A DNA stretch of 22,552 bases from Lachnospiraceae bacterium (lineage in GTDB: Bacteria > Bacillota_A > Clostridia > Lachnospirales > Lachnospiraceae): NCBI GenBank assembly GCA_004556565.1, contig SFGN01000040.1, forward strand, positions 1 through 22,552. Direction: 5' to 3'. Under the pieces are notes generated by a model. The model had not been told where the DNA came from. It did not search any database and saw only the letters and a list, made by a program, of their open reading frames with translations. Of this stretch, positions 1 to 7,253 are shown one piece after another (positions within the stretch are counted from its first letter, which is position 1; each line of letters starts with the position of its first letter). Position numbers and translations under genes: made by a program.

Positions 1-190
1 TTACCAAAGGCATTGCCTGAGGTTTCTGTCAAGGCTGGCGGACGGTTTAGAAAAACTATAACGTGGCAACGTCAATCCCACGAAAAAAATGATTGACCCT
101 TATTTTATTGAATTTAATGTTTTTTCTATTGCCGGATTGACAAAAGATGGATTGGGAACGTATAATGATTCAATAATAGCTGTTGTATGA
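1..190 (+). other. Window edge, coding-like remnant
   Basis: No complete gene is visible. One plus frame is open from 1 to a TGA at 94-96. A second is open from 62 to a TGA at 188-190 and reads like protein (for example FIEFNVFSIAGLTKDGLGTY), but it has an in-frame TAA at 59-61 and no ribosome site before its only ATG (89). This could be the frameshifted tail of a gene entering from the left, or chance. I do not recognise a family. Confidence 0.2.
137..166 (+). promoter_or_regulatory. Consensus sigma-A promoter
   Basis: TTGACA at 137-142 and TATAAT at 161-166, both perfect, with an 18-bp spacer. Transcription would begin near 173. No plus-strand gene follows for over 2 kb, so the product would be a short RNA ending at the hairpin at 239-274. 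Confidence 0.55.
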
Positions 191-278
191 GCACTTTTTT
201 CTAGTCGTAAAGTGCCCTACTTTAAGAAATTTAAAGACAAGACAGCCGCCCACATACAAGTGGGCGGCTGTCTTACAT
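173..278 (+). ncRNA. Candidate short structured RNA
   Basis: Downstream of the perfect promoter, three hairpins follow closely: GCACTTT/AAAGTGC (191-197 with 209-215), CTTTAA/TTAAAG (220-225 with 231-236) and a 15-bp perfect stem (239-253 with 260-274). Only a stop-interrupted 5-codon ORF lies inside. A transcript of about 100 nt is inferred; no known RNA family was recognised. It could instead be the 3' end of a decayed gene entering from the left. Confidence 0.3.
239..274 (+). terminator. Strong hairpin, terminator-like
   Basis: A perfect 15-bp inverted repeat around a 6-nt loop (ATACAA, 254-259); the G+C-rich core is GACAGCCGCCCAC and its complement. The T-tract after the stem is poor on the plus strand (the stem ends in CTT, then ACATAG), so termination may be partial. 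Confidence 0.5.
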
Positions 279-626
279 AGTAAAAATGAAGATATAAATC
301 ATTAATAAAAGGATTCATAAAGCAAATAGTAAAAGACATAGTAAGAACCATACTCTCACTTTCCTCTGTTCTTTTCACATTATTAATGGTTATGCCGGAT
401 ATTTATTACACTTTTCAGGATATTTTTTAATGTTCTAAAATTCATATTGATTTGCAAAGTTTTCAGACACTTTTGGAACACCTAAAACTTAAAAAAGGTT
501 CACCGGACCATTTTTTCATATGCTTGGCAACAGAGACGAGATACGCTTTGCGAATCTCGCTCTGATCAGTGGTCGTCAAATGTCCATTCGTGCAAGCACG
601 ATGTCCATTTTCCTCGTCGCCATGAC
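279..626. other. Non-coding stretch downstream of glgB
   Basis: A+T-rich at first (279-500), with no ORF that has both a ribosome site and protein-like composition. From 537 to 610 there is a hairpin (537-546 with 550-559, one A/A mismatch). It is followed by a direct repeat ATGTCCATT (580-588 and 601-609) flanking the palindrome CGTGCAAGCACG (589-600). No function is assigned. Confidence 0.4.
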
Positions 627-670
627 AAAAACTGCCGCAGATACGGTTATTTTCCGTACATACGGCAGTT
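627..670 (-). terminator. glgB terminator
   Basis: On the minus strand, AACTGCCG (670-663) pairs with CGGCAGTT (637-630), extended inward by a second helix across a small internal loop, and is followed by a run of T. It lies about 95 bases after the glgB stop. The plus strand lacks the T-run, so it is oriented for glgB. Confidence 0.7.
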
Positions 671-763
671 CTCATTATGTTATTATATACCAATTGTTTT
701 TAAAATTCGTGACAGTTCAGCACGCGCCATTCGCACACCTTTTCGATTACGGCAGACTTGTTA

Positions 764-2728
764 CTAAAATTCAAAGATTGCTACTCCATATGGCGGCAGC
801 GGATACGCAAAGGAGAACTTCTGTCCGTCGCATTCCTGCTTCTCGGCCTTGTATTCCAACGGCCTTTCCTCACCTTTTCCGCCATACTTCAAATCATCGC
901 TGTTCATGACCAGTTTATATTTCTTACGTCTCGGTACACCGACACGGTAATCCGGACGCTCCATCGGCGTGAAGTTGCATACGAAGAGCAGATTCTTCTT
1001 GTTGTCTTTCGAATGCCTTACAAAGCTGTAAATGCTTCGGAATGTGTCATCCGCATTGATCCAGCCAAATCCTTCCGGCTGATTATCCAGCTCATACATT
1101 GCCTTATTCTTTTTATACAGATGAAGCAGGTCTTCCACCCAGTTCTGCATCTGCTGATGTTCATCCTCTGCCAGCAGATACCAGTCAAGTTCTCGTTCCT
1201 CACTCCACTCTCTGAGCTGTGCGAATTCCTGTCCCATGAACAAAAGCTTCTTGCCCGGATGTCCCATCATAAATGCATAGCCTACTTTCAGGTTTGCAAA
1301 TTTGTCAAAGCCAAGTCCCGGCATCTTGTTCAGCATGGAGCACTTCAGGTGTACCACCTCATCGTGTGACAGCACAAGAATATAGTTCTCGCTATATGCA
1401 TAGGAGCTTGCAAATGTCATCATGTAATGTGCATTTTTTCTGAATAGCGGATCCAGCTTCATATACTCTGTAAAATCGTGCATCCATCCCATGTTCCATT
1501 TCATACTGAAACCAAGACCGCCGTCTTCCGGCTTCCCTGTCACCATCGGCCATGCGGTAGACTCTTCCGCAATCATCATGCAGCCCGGATTCCTTCCCAA
1601 AACTACGGAATTCAGATGTCTGAAGAACTCAATCGCTTCGAGATTCTGATTTCCTCCATACTGGTTTGCAACCCACTGACCATCCTGCTTTCCATAGTCA
1701 AGATACAACATGGAGGCTACGGCATCGACACGAAGCCCGTCAACATGATAATGCTCCATCCAGAACAATGCATTTCCGATCAGGAAATTCTTAACCTCTG
1801 TTTTGCCGTAATCGAAAATCTTGGTTCCCCAGTCAGGGTGCTCACCTTTCCTCGGATCTGCATATTCAAATGTCGGTGTACCGTCAAAATCTGCCAGTCC
1901 ATGTGCGTCTCTCGGGAAATGAGCCGGAACCCAGTCAAGAATAACACCTATTTTGTGGCGGTGCAGGTAGTTGATCATATATGCAAAATCTTCCGGTGTG
2001 CCATATCTGGAGGTCGGTGCATAATATCCCGTCACCTGATAACCCCAGGAGCCGTCAAACGGATGCTCCGCAATCCCCATCAGCTCCACATGGGTATATC
2101 CCATTTTCTTCACATATTCCGTAATTGCTACAGCAAACTCACGATAATTATAAAATCCTTTTTCCGTACCCGGTGTATTCTCGTCACGCTCTACCGGGTG
2201 TTTCTTCCAGGAACCAATATGTACTTCATATACAGACACCGGACTTACTTTGTTATCCCATGTTTTACGTGCTGTCATCCATGCCGAGTCTGACCATTTG
2301 AGATTTGTGATATCCGTAACTCTGGAAGCTGTCCCCGGACGTAATTCAGCATAATTGGCAAACGGGTCTGACTTATCCATTCTTGTTCCGTACTTCGTCT
2401 CGATCGAAAATTTATACAGATCCCCTTCTTTTACTCCGGGTACAAACAAAGCGTGGATTCCGCCCTCGCCGAGGCGCACCATCGGATTCTTCTTATAATC
2501 CCATCCGTTAAATTCTCCGATCACCGATACGCTTACTGCATGTGGTGCCCAGACTGCAAAATATGCACCGTCAACACCGTCAACATTTACCTTATGGGCG
2601 CCCATTTTCTTATAAATCTCATAGTGCGTGCCTGCTCCGAACAGATACTGATCCCAATCACTGATTTCATAAGGCTTTACTGTTTTTTCGACTTTTGCCG
2701 CTGTTTCTTCCTTTTTCTTCTTTCCCAT
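764..2728 (-). CDS. glgB: 1,4-alpha-glucan (glycogen) branching enzyme
   Basis: A 654-residue cytoplasmic GH13 (subfamily 9) enzyme that cuts alpha-1,4-glucan chains and rejoins them as alpha-1,6 branches in glycogen. An N-terminal CBM48/early-set domain (about residues 30-125, with VIGEFNGWD near 69-77) precedes the TIM barrel. Catalytic residues are visible: nucleophile Asp335 in GLRVDAVASM, acid/base Glu388 in MIAEES and Asp456 in LSHDEVVH. FDGSWGYQVTGYYAPTSRYG (residues 224-243) is the typical branching-enzyme signature. The C-terminal beta domain ends in YGVAIFEF. Length is normal. The ATG is preceded by GAGGTGG about ten bases upstream. No other glycogen genes adjoin it, so it appears monocistronic. 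The nearby amylosucrase is a possible source of linear glucan substrate (inference). Confidence 0.95.
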   Translation of the reverse strand: MGKKKKEETAAKVEKTVKPYEISDWDQYLFGAGTHYEIYKKMGAHKVNVDGVDGAYFAVWAPHAVSVSVIGEFNGWDYKKNPMVRLGEGGIHALFVPGVKEGDLYKFSIETKYGTRMDKSDPFANYAELRPGTASRVTDITNLKWSDSAWMTARKTWDNKVSPVSVYEVHIGSWKKHPVERDENTPGTEKGFYNYREFAVAITEYVKKMGYTHVELMGIAEHPFDGSWGYQVTGYYAPTSRYGTPEDFAYMINYLHRHKIGVILDWVPAHFPRDAHGLADFDGTPTFEYADPRKGEHPDWGTKIFDYGKTEVKNFLIGNALFWMEHYHVDGLRVDAVASMLYLDYGKQDGQWVANQYGGNQNLEAIEFFRHLNSVVLGRNPGCMMIAEESTAWPMVTGKPEDGGLGFSMKWNMGWMHDFTEYMKLDPLFRKNAHYMMTFASSYAYSENYILVLSHDEVVHLKCSMLNKMPGLGFDKFANLKVGYAFMMGHPGKKLLFMGQEFAQLREWSEERELDWYLLAEDEHQQMQNWVEDLLHLYKKNKAMYELDNQPEGFGWINADDTFRSIYSFVRHSKDNKKNLLFVCNFTPMERPDYRVGVPRRKKYKLVMNSDDLKYGGKGEERPLEYKAEKQECDGQKFSFAYPLPPYGVAIFEF

Positions 2729-2885
2729 AACTTCTTATCCACCTCACCGCTTATTTTATAAACGCAGATTCCCGGCTTCTGTTTTTTGTCCATGCTCCAC
2801 ATGACACACGCCTTACATAATTCATGCATATCTTCATATGCTATATGCACATAAAACAGATACCCTTCTCATTTAATTTAGGTAC

Positions 2886-2914
2886 ATTATACCTGATTTG
2901 AAGATAAATGAAAA
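2886..2914 (-). promoter_or_regulatory. Putative glgB promoter
   Basis: The minus strand shows TATAAT (2891-2886) with a 17-bp spacer to a weak -35, TTTTCA (2914-2909). The -10 sits within the inverted repeat GGTA-CATTA-TACC (2881-2893), and AAAAGG-GTTAA-CCTTTT (2911-2927) overlaps the -35, so a repressor could bind here. The leader of about 150 nt contains a perfect 6-bp hairpin, GCATAT/ATATGC (2826-2841). Confidence 0.5.
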
Positions 2915-2954
2915 GGGTTAACCTTTTGTATTAACATAATATTTAACGTCTTTA

Positions 2955-3956
2955 TCAATCTCTGCTATACTTTTCAAATACTAATTGCCCGTTTTCACGA
3001 TGAAATTCAATATGATAAACGTAGCTGTTAACACCATTATTCCTAAATTCCGATTGTCCTTTCTGAACAAAAAAACTAACCAGACATCCACTGGGAACAA
3101 GAAGCATCTCCGATGTCATCCACTCTTTGTGCAGAATCGGTTGTTCATTACTAATTGCCATAATGACATTCTTATGATTTACTACTACAATACGGAATCT
3201 ATCGCCGTTTGGATGCAATGCCAGGAACAAATAATTCGAGGTTAGCCGGTCAACAACAAAGCTGATCGGAAAAGAATTGTAAAAAGCCGGCTCGCCGGAA
3301 AAAAAGCCTGATTGAATAATAGTGATGTTATTCTGCAGTCTTAACTCATGTAAATATAATGTTCCTGTTTTTCTGTTATAAGCAATTATCTTATAATCGT
3401 TCAGAAGTGCAAAACCACCAATATCTTCATAACAGATTTCTTTCCGCAGCAAGTTTTCTTCCACATCATATATTTCAACAAACCGTTTGCCCATACGATT
3501 ATGCAACAGATAAAAAGCAGTGTCATCGGGACTGAACTGATCAATGCCATTTGAAGGCCTCGGAATATTATTACGAATTTTATGAAGCAGCGATTGTGGT
3601 GCATCCATATATTTCATGTTTGCAGGGTCTATTGCTATCAGTCCATTTCTATTAGTGAAGAAAAACAGCCATTCTACACCATCTGATTTTCTCACTCCCA
3701 AAACTTCACAAAGGGATAACTTCCCTAACTCCGTTCGCTGTTGATTACAATTATGCATATTTATTTCTACCGCAAACCGAACAGATATTCTATCTGAGAG
3801 GATGCCTCCCCCAAAATGAAATATGCGGCTTTTTTGAATCCATGCACCATAATGGATCATTTCATTCTTTTTTATCTTTATATTGGTTCGTTTTATCAGC
3901 CATTTATGGGATATAATATCCGCAACCCATATTTGATTGGCTTTTAAAATAAACAT
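2955..3956 (-). CDS. Beta-propeller-like ORF, probably the 3' part of a frameshifted TIR gene
   Basis: 333 residues from the only ATG available. I do not recognise a named family. Repeated blade-like strand patterns are visible (SPDDTAFYLLHNRMGKRFVEIYDVEE, shortened here to its sense: a turn, a hydrophobic strand, then a strand ending in D/E; also LNDYKIIAYNRKTGTLYLHE and LHPNGDRFRIVVVNHKN), suggesting a WD40/YVTN-like beta-propeller. There is no signal peptide. The frame stays open upstream of this ATG to a TGA at 4061-4059 and reads ELLIESYVQPSPDGNY just before the Met. A first blade therefore continues into the upstream TIR gene with no start codon of its own and no ribosome site. This part is probably the C-terminal domain of a TIR-propeller protein broken by a -1 frameshift. 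Base composition is A+T-richer than the neighbours, hinting at transfer. Confidence 0.5.
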   Translation of the reverse strand: MFILKANQIWVADIISHKWLIKRTNIKIKKNEMIHYGAWIQKSRIFHFGGGILSDRISVRFAVEINMHNCNQQRTELGKLSLCEVLGVRKSDGVEWLFFFTNRNGLIAIDPANMKYMDAPQSLLHKIRNNIPRPSNGIDQFSPDDTAFYLLHNRMGKRFVEIYDVEENLLRKEICYEDIGGFALLNDYKIIAYNRKTGTLYLHELRLQNNITIIQSGFFSGEPAFYNSFPISFVVDRLTSNYLFLALHPNGDRFRIVVVNHKNVIMAISNEQPILHKEWMTSEMLLVPSGCLVSFFVQKGQSEFRNNGVNSYVYHIEFHRENGQLVFEKYSRD

Positions 3957-3994
3957 ATAATTCCCATCCGGCGATGGCTGTACATAACTTTCAA

Positions 3995-4423
3995 TTAAAA
4001 GCTCCGGATCGCTGACAGACGGGTCTTGATCCGTTGGACGACTGCTCTCATGCCCTGATCATTCTGTTGAATGTTATGTACCATTTGGATTTGAACTGTC
4101 TGTAACGGTAGTTTTAAAACCCCTTTGGGCATAGTTCCTCTACTGATTGGAAGGATTCTTCCCGGCATACTTGTTTTAGCAATACTTAGTTCATCAGGAA
4201 CCCATGGCGATTTCTCTGCTTCCTCAGTCAACAGCAACAAAAAGATGCTGCTGTTTTCTATGGCAGGAGTAATCACTTCCATATAACTTTTACCTGTAGG
4301 AATATCATAAGGAGCCATCCATGTTTTTATTCCATTTTCCGTTAAAATCTTTCTGACAGAATCAGCATCTGCCTGATTCTTTGTTGAATAACTAATGAAT
4401 ACATATCCTTTTGTATCGTTCAT
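3995..4423 (-). CDS. TIR-domain protein (probable 5' part of a frameshifted gene)
   Basis: 142 residues, nearly all one TIR (Toll/interleukin-1 receptor) domain. It opens with GYVFISYS (residues 6-13), followed by the box WMAPYDIPTGKSY (35-47), a hydrophobic strand SIFLLLL (59-65) and SPWVPDE. Glu78 sits where bacterial TIR NADases carry their catalytic glutamate. Such domains hydrolyse NAD+ or make cyclic ADP-ribose signals, often in anti-phage defence; activity here is inferred. The ATG has GAGGA nine bases upstream, inside the end of the ABC-F gene, so the two are translationally linked. The protein stops right after the TIR fold (RIKTRLSAIRSF), where the -1 frame continues as a propeller-like sequence, so a frameshift is likely. 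Confidence 0.8.
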   Translation of the reverse strand: MNDTKGYVFISYSTKNQADADSVRKILTENGIKTWMAPYDIPTGKSYMEVITPAIENSSIFLLLLTEEAEKSPWVPDELSIAKTSMPGRILPISRGTMPKGVLKLPLQTVQIQMVHNIQQNDQGMRAVVQRIKTRLSAIRSF

Positions 4424-4433
4424 ATTATTTTCC

Positions 4434-6323
4434 TCAATTTAAATGCAGCGTCTCTTCAATCTCTTCCCACTCCAGGCACTTTTGCGTCCACAAGTCCCAT
4501 GCCTCCTGAAGCTTTTGTTCCATTGTTTCAAGCCTTCCATTTTTCTCTTCCCCGGCATTTCCATCCGGTCTCAGCCATTCCTCTTCCTCTATTTCTTTTT
4601 TCAGGTCTGACCATTTTTCCCATAGCGTTTCTACCTGCGCTTTTGCTTCTTCCATCTGTTCTTCCGCAAGGCGGAACTGCCAGTCTAAATATGCTTCTTC
4701 CGTCCCGATTTCCCGCAATTGATGCCGTTCTCCCTTAGGGACGGCACGTATGCCGGCAACCAGTGCCTGGTCTTCCGCCTGAATCAGAGCAGAAAGATTT
4801 TTACCTTTTCCTTTCCTGCTCCGCTCAAGGTAATGCTCATAGCCGAACGGATAATACATCACGGACTCTCCGTCAAACACAAGAATCGCATCTGCCACCC
4901 GGCGAGTAAAATACCGGTCATGGGACACGAACAGAATTGTCCCCCGGTAAGCCTGAAATGCAGATTCCAGTGTTTCTTTCGCCTGAATATCCATATGATT
5001 TGTAGGCTCGTCCAGCAGAAGGAAATTCGGGCGGGAAACCAAAAGCTCCGCAAGTATAAGTCTTGCTTTTTCTCCTCCGGAAAGAGCATTCACCTTCGTC
5101 ATAGCCCCTTTCCCTTTGAACAAATATGCGCCAAGTGTCTGCCGTACTTCTTTTTCTGTCATTGCCGGAAACAGATCATGAAAATGCTCCAACACTGTTT
5201 TTTCTGATTCAATCGACGCTGACTGCTGATCGAAATAGCCTGTAACCGTCCGGTTTCCGAGCGTGCATTTTCCTTCCAGCGGACGTATCAGCCCTGCCAC
5301 GGTTTTCAAAAATGTACTTTTTCCGACACCGTTATTCCCAATAATACCGATTTTCTGTCCATTTTTAATCCTGAGCGACAGCTCCGCGAGGGGTTTGTCA
5401 TAACCAATTTTAAGATGCTCCGTCTCCAGGACCCATTTTGCGCCCCTCACAAGCGGCTCGATATCTCCCGTAAAAATATGGACATCGTCATCCTCCGGCT
5501 TTTCTATCTGCTCCATCCGCTCGATGATTTTTCTGCGGGAGCGGGCAAATGCTGCTTTCTTAGGTTTATTTTTAAAACGCTCTATCAGTGCGTTCAGCCG
5601 GTTCAGTTCTTCCTGCTGCCGCTCATACTCTTTCTGCCCCGCCGCAAGATTTTTCTGCTTTTGAATCCGGTACTGCGTATAATTCCCCGGATACCTCTTC
5701 AGCTTCCCGCCCTGTATTTCATAGACCACATCTACAACCTGGTCCAGGAAAAAACGGTCATGGGATACGAACACCACAGCCTTCTCATATTCCTTCATAT
5801 ACTGCTCCAGCCATTCCACCGTGGGGATGTCCAGATGATTGGTGGGCTCATCCAAAAGCAAAATATCCGGCTTCATGAGCAGCAGGCGGATCAGGGAAAT
5901 TTTCGTCTGTTCCCCTCCCGAAAATGAAGAGAGCGGTCTTTGTTTTTCCTCTTTTCTGAATCCAAATCCGGTAAAAAGTCTGTCATATTCCGTCTCATAT
6001 GCAAACCTTTCCCTTGAAAATGTTTCCTCTGCCGGACAGCTTTCCAGAAGTATTTCTTCCACCGTTTTATCCGTATCAAGCCCGGCATTCTGCCGCAGCA
6101 TCCCTACTGTAATCTTCCTTGAGGTTATGATTCCCGGGCCGGTACGTTTATCATCCCTGTCCGGGGTAAGCTCGCCGGCAATCAGCCGCAGAAGTGTTGT
6201 CTTCCCGGCGCCGTTGCGTCCGACCACTGCAATTTTTTCTTTTCCTTTTATTTCAAAACAAATATGGGACAGTATCGGCTGTCCACCCACCGACACTGTC
6301 CCGTCCGTAATCTGATATAACAT
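4434..6323 (-). CDS. ABC-F family ATPase (YdiF/Uup-like)
   Basis: A 629-residue soluble twin-ATPase protein with no membrane segments. ABC-F proteins bind the ribosomal E site and act as translation factors or antibiotic-protection factors. Domain 1: Walker A GRNGAGKTT (35-43), signature SFSGGEQ (133-139), Walker B/D-loop LLLDEPTNHLD (about 155-165). Domain 2: Walker A GNNGVGKST (329-337), signature ALSGGEKAR (413-421), LLLDEPTNHMD (about 435-445). Between them lies the charged P-site-tRNA-interacting linker (about 206-295, rich in Lys/Arg/Glu). A C-terminal coiled coil (about 535-625) resembles housekeeping YdiF/Uup more than short resistance types, though Lsa/Vga-type protection cannot be excluded. 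ATG with GGAG six bases upstream. Its TGA stop overlaps the ribosome site of the TIR gene. Confidence 0.9.
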   Translation of the reverse strand: MLYQITDGTVSVGGQPILSHICFEIKGKEKIAVVGRNGAGKTTLLRLIAGELTPDRDDKRTGPGIITSRKITVGMLRQNAGLDTDKTVEEILLESCPAEETFSRERFAYETEYDRLFTGFGFRKEEKQRPLSSFSGGEQTKISLIRLLLMKPDILLLDEPTNHLDIPTVEWLEQYMKEYEKAVVFVSHDRFFLDQVVDVVYEIQGGKLKRYPGNYTQYRIQKQKNLAAGQKEYERQQEELNRLNALIERFKNKPKKAAFARSRRKIIERMEQIEKPEDDDVHIFTGDIEPLVRGAKWVLETEHLKIGYDKPLAELSLRIKNGQKIGIIGNNGVGKSTFLKTVAGLIRPLEGKCTLGNRTVTGYFDQQSASIESEKTVLEHFHDLFPAMTEKEVRQTLGAYLFKGKGAMTKVNALSGGEKARLILAELLVSRPNFLLLDEPTNHMDIQAKETLESAFQAYRGTILFVSHDRYFTRRVADAILVFDGESVMYYPFGYEHYLERSRKGKGKNLSALIQAEDQALVAGIRAVPKGERHQLREIGTEEAYLDWQFRLAEEQMEEAKAQVETLWEKWSDLKKEIEEEEWLRPDGNAGEEKNGRLETMEQKLQEAWDLWTQKCLEWEEIEETLHLN

Positions 6324-6340
6324 ATATTACTCCGTCACTA

Positions 6341-6368
6341 TTATTACAATGCTGACATTTCGTATCAA
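6341..6368 (-). promoter_or_regulatory. Putative promoter of the ABC-F/TIR unit
   Basis: Minus strand TTGATA (6368-6363), a 16-bp spacer and TAATAA (6346-6341), just upstream of the ABC-F ribosome site. No convincing terminator separates this from thrH, so readthrough from thrH is also possible. Confidence 0.4.
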
Positions 6369-6390
6369 TGTAATTTACCACACCTGTTCA

Positions 6391-6993
6391 TTACACCATT
6401 GCTTTCTTAATCGCTGCCAAAAGTTCGTCATAAGTCTCGAATGCCGGAACATCCGGATTATCTTTTATAATCTGTTCCGTGCTCTTAAACAGAAATCCCG
6501 CTTTGCTCGCCTTAATCATCGCAAGATCGTTATAACTGTCCCCACTCGCGATCGTATCAAATCCGATAGACTGCAGTGCCTTCACGGAATGATATTTCTG
6601 ATTTTCCATACGCATTTTAAAACCTGTAATCTCTCCATCCGGAGCCACCTCCAGAGAATTGCAGAAGATGGTCGGCCATCCGAGCTTTTCCATCAGCGGC
6701 TTTGCAAACTGTGTAAATGTATCGCTGAGGATGATGACCTGTGAAAAGGAACGAAGCTCATCCAGGAATTCCTTCGCCCCCGGAATCGGGTCAATACGGG
6801 CAATCGTTTCCTGAATCTCTTTAAGTCCAAGCCCGTGTTCTTTCAGAATGCCGAGACGCCATTTCATCAGCTTATTATAATCCGGCTCATCACGGGTAGT
6901 TCTTTTAAGTCCGGGAATCCCGCTTGCCTCGGCAAAAGCAATCCAGATTTCCGGTACAAGAACGCCTTCCAGGTCCAAACATGTCACATACAT
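6391..6993 (-). CDS. thrH: ThrH-type phosphoserine phosphatase/homoserine phosphotransferase
   Basis: A 200-residue HAD-superfamily enzyme closely resembling Pseudomonas ThrH. That enzyme dephosphorylates phosphoserine and can pass the phosphate to homoserine, linking serine and threonine synthesis. All HAD motifs are visible: motif I CLDLEGVLVPE with nucleophile Asp7 and Glu9 (the ThrH variant of DxD), motif II ILSDTF (Ser90), motif III Lys133, and motif IV SGDSYNDLAM (Asp152, Asp156). A helical cap lies between motifs I and II. The length matches ThrH (about 205). The ATG has GGAGGA eight bases upstream. It follows a leader of about 190 nt with a good promoter, which suggests regulated translation or transcription. 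It stands alone among metabolic genes here. Confidence 0.9.
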   Translation of the reverse strand: MYVTCLDLEGVLVPEIWIAFAEASGIPGLKRTTRDEPDYNKLMKWRLGILKEHGLGLKEIQETIARIDPIPGAKEFLDELRSFSQVIILSDTFTQFAKPLMEKLGWPTIFCNSLEVAPDGEITGFKMRMENQKYHSVKALQSIGFDTIASGDSYNDLAMIKASKAGFLFKSTEQIIKDNPDVPAFETYDELLAAIKKAMV

Positions 6994-7014
6994 AATCTAT
7001 TCCTCCATTTGTGT

Positions 7015-7175
7015 AACAGTTCATCCATAACCGGGGTTGCGGGCGGATACCTCCCGCATAAACCAGCATTCACTGACGGTCATGATCATTTTGCCCTGTC
7101 ATGAGAAAAAGCAGCTGTTCAGCAGCGGGTAAACACCACAGGTGCGTTTTTGCAAATGATGCGGAGTGAACTGTT
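7015..7175 (-). promoter_or_regulatory. Folded thrH leader, candidate cis-regulatory RNA
   Basis: The leader is closed by a perfect 9-bp helix: AACAGTTCA (7175-7167) pairs with TGAACTGTT (7023-7015), ending 12 bases before the thrH ribosome site region. Inside, ATCATTTGC pairs with GCAAAATGAT (one bulged base). There is a smaller hairpin AAAC-gc-ACC/GGT-GTTT and a strong hairpin TGCGGG/CCCGCA close to the 3' side. No known riboswitch consensus was recognised; T-box, SAM and lysine motifs are not evident. Folding was done by eye. Confidence 0.4.
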
Positions 7176-7194
7176 TTCATTTTTATCCACTAAT

Positions 7195-7223
7195 AGTATA
7201 GCGTTCACAATCCACTTTGTAAA
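7195..7223 (-). promoter_or_regulatory. thrH promoter
   Basis: Minus strand TTTACA (7223-7218), an exact 17-bp spacer and TATACT (7200-7195). It lies immediately after the fructokinase stop and about 190 nt before the thrH start, which fixes the 5' end of the folded leader near 7188. Confidence 0.7.
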
Positions 7224-7253
7224 GAACATAAAGCCGACAAACCTTTCCCGTTT

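Noticed and set aside
217..351. 44-codon minus-strand ORF with GAGG upstream
   Set aside because: It runs through the 239-274 hairpin, the ribosome site spacing is poor and composition looks random.
463..693. 76-codon minus-strand ORF after glgB
   Set aside because: Its start lies in the glgB terminator hairpin region, it lacks a good ribosome site, and the repeats at 537-610 explain much of its sequence. No family recognised.
7015..7060. T-box element before thrH (GGGAGGTATCCGCCC resembles the T-box core)
   Set aside because: The match to AGGGTGGNACCGCG is loose, and the segment is better explained as a simple hairpin; no stem I specifier region or terminator was found.
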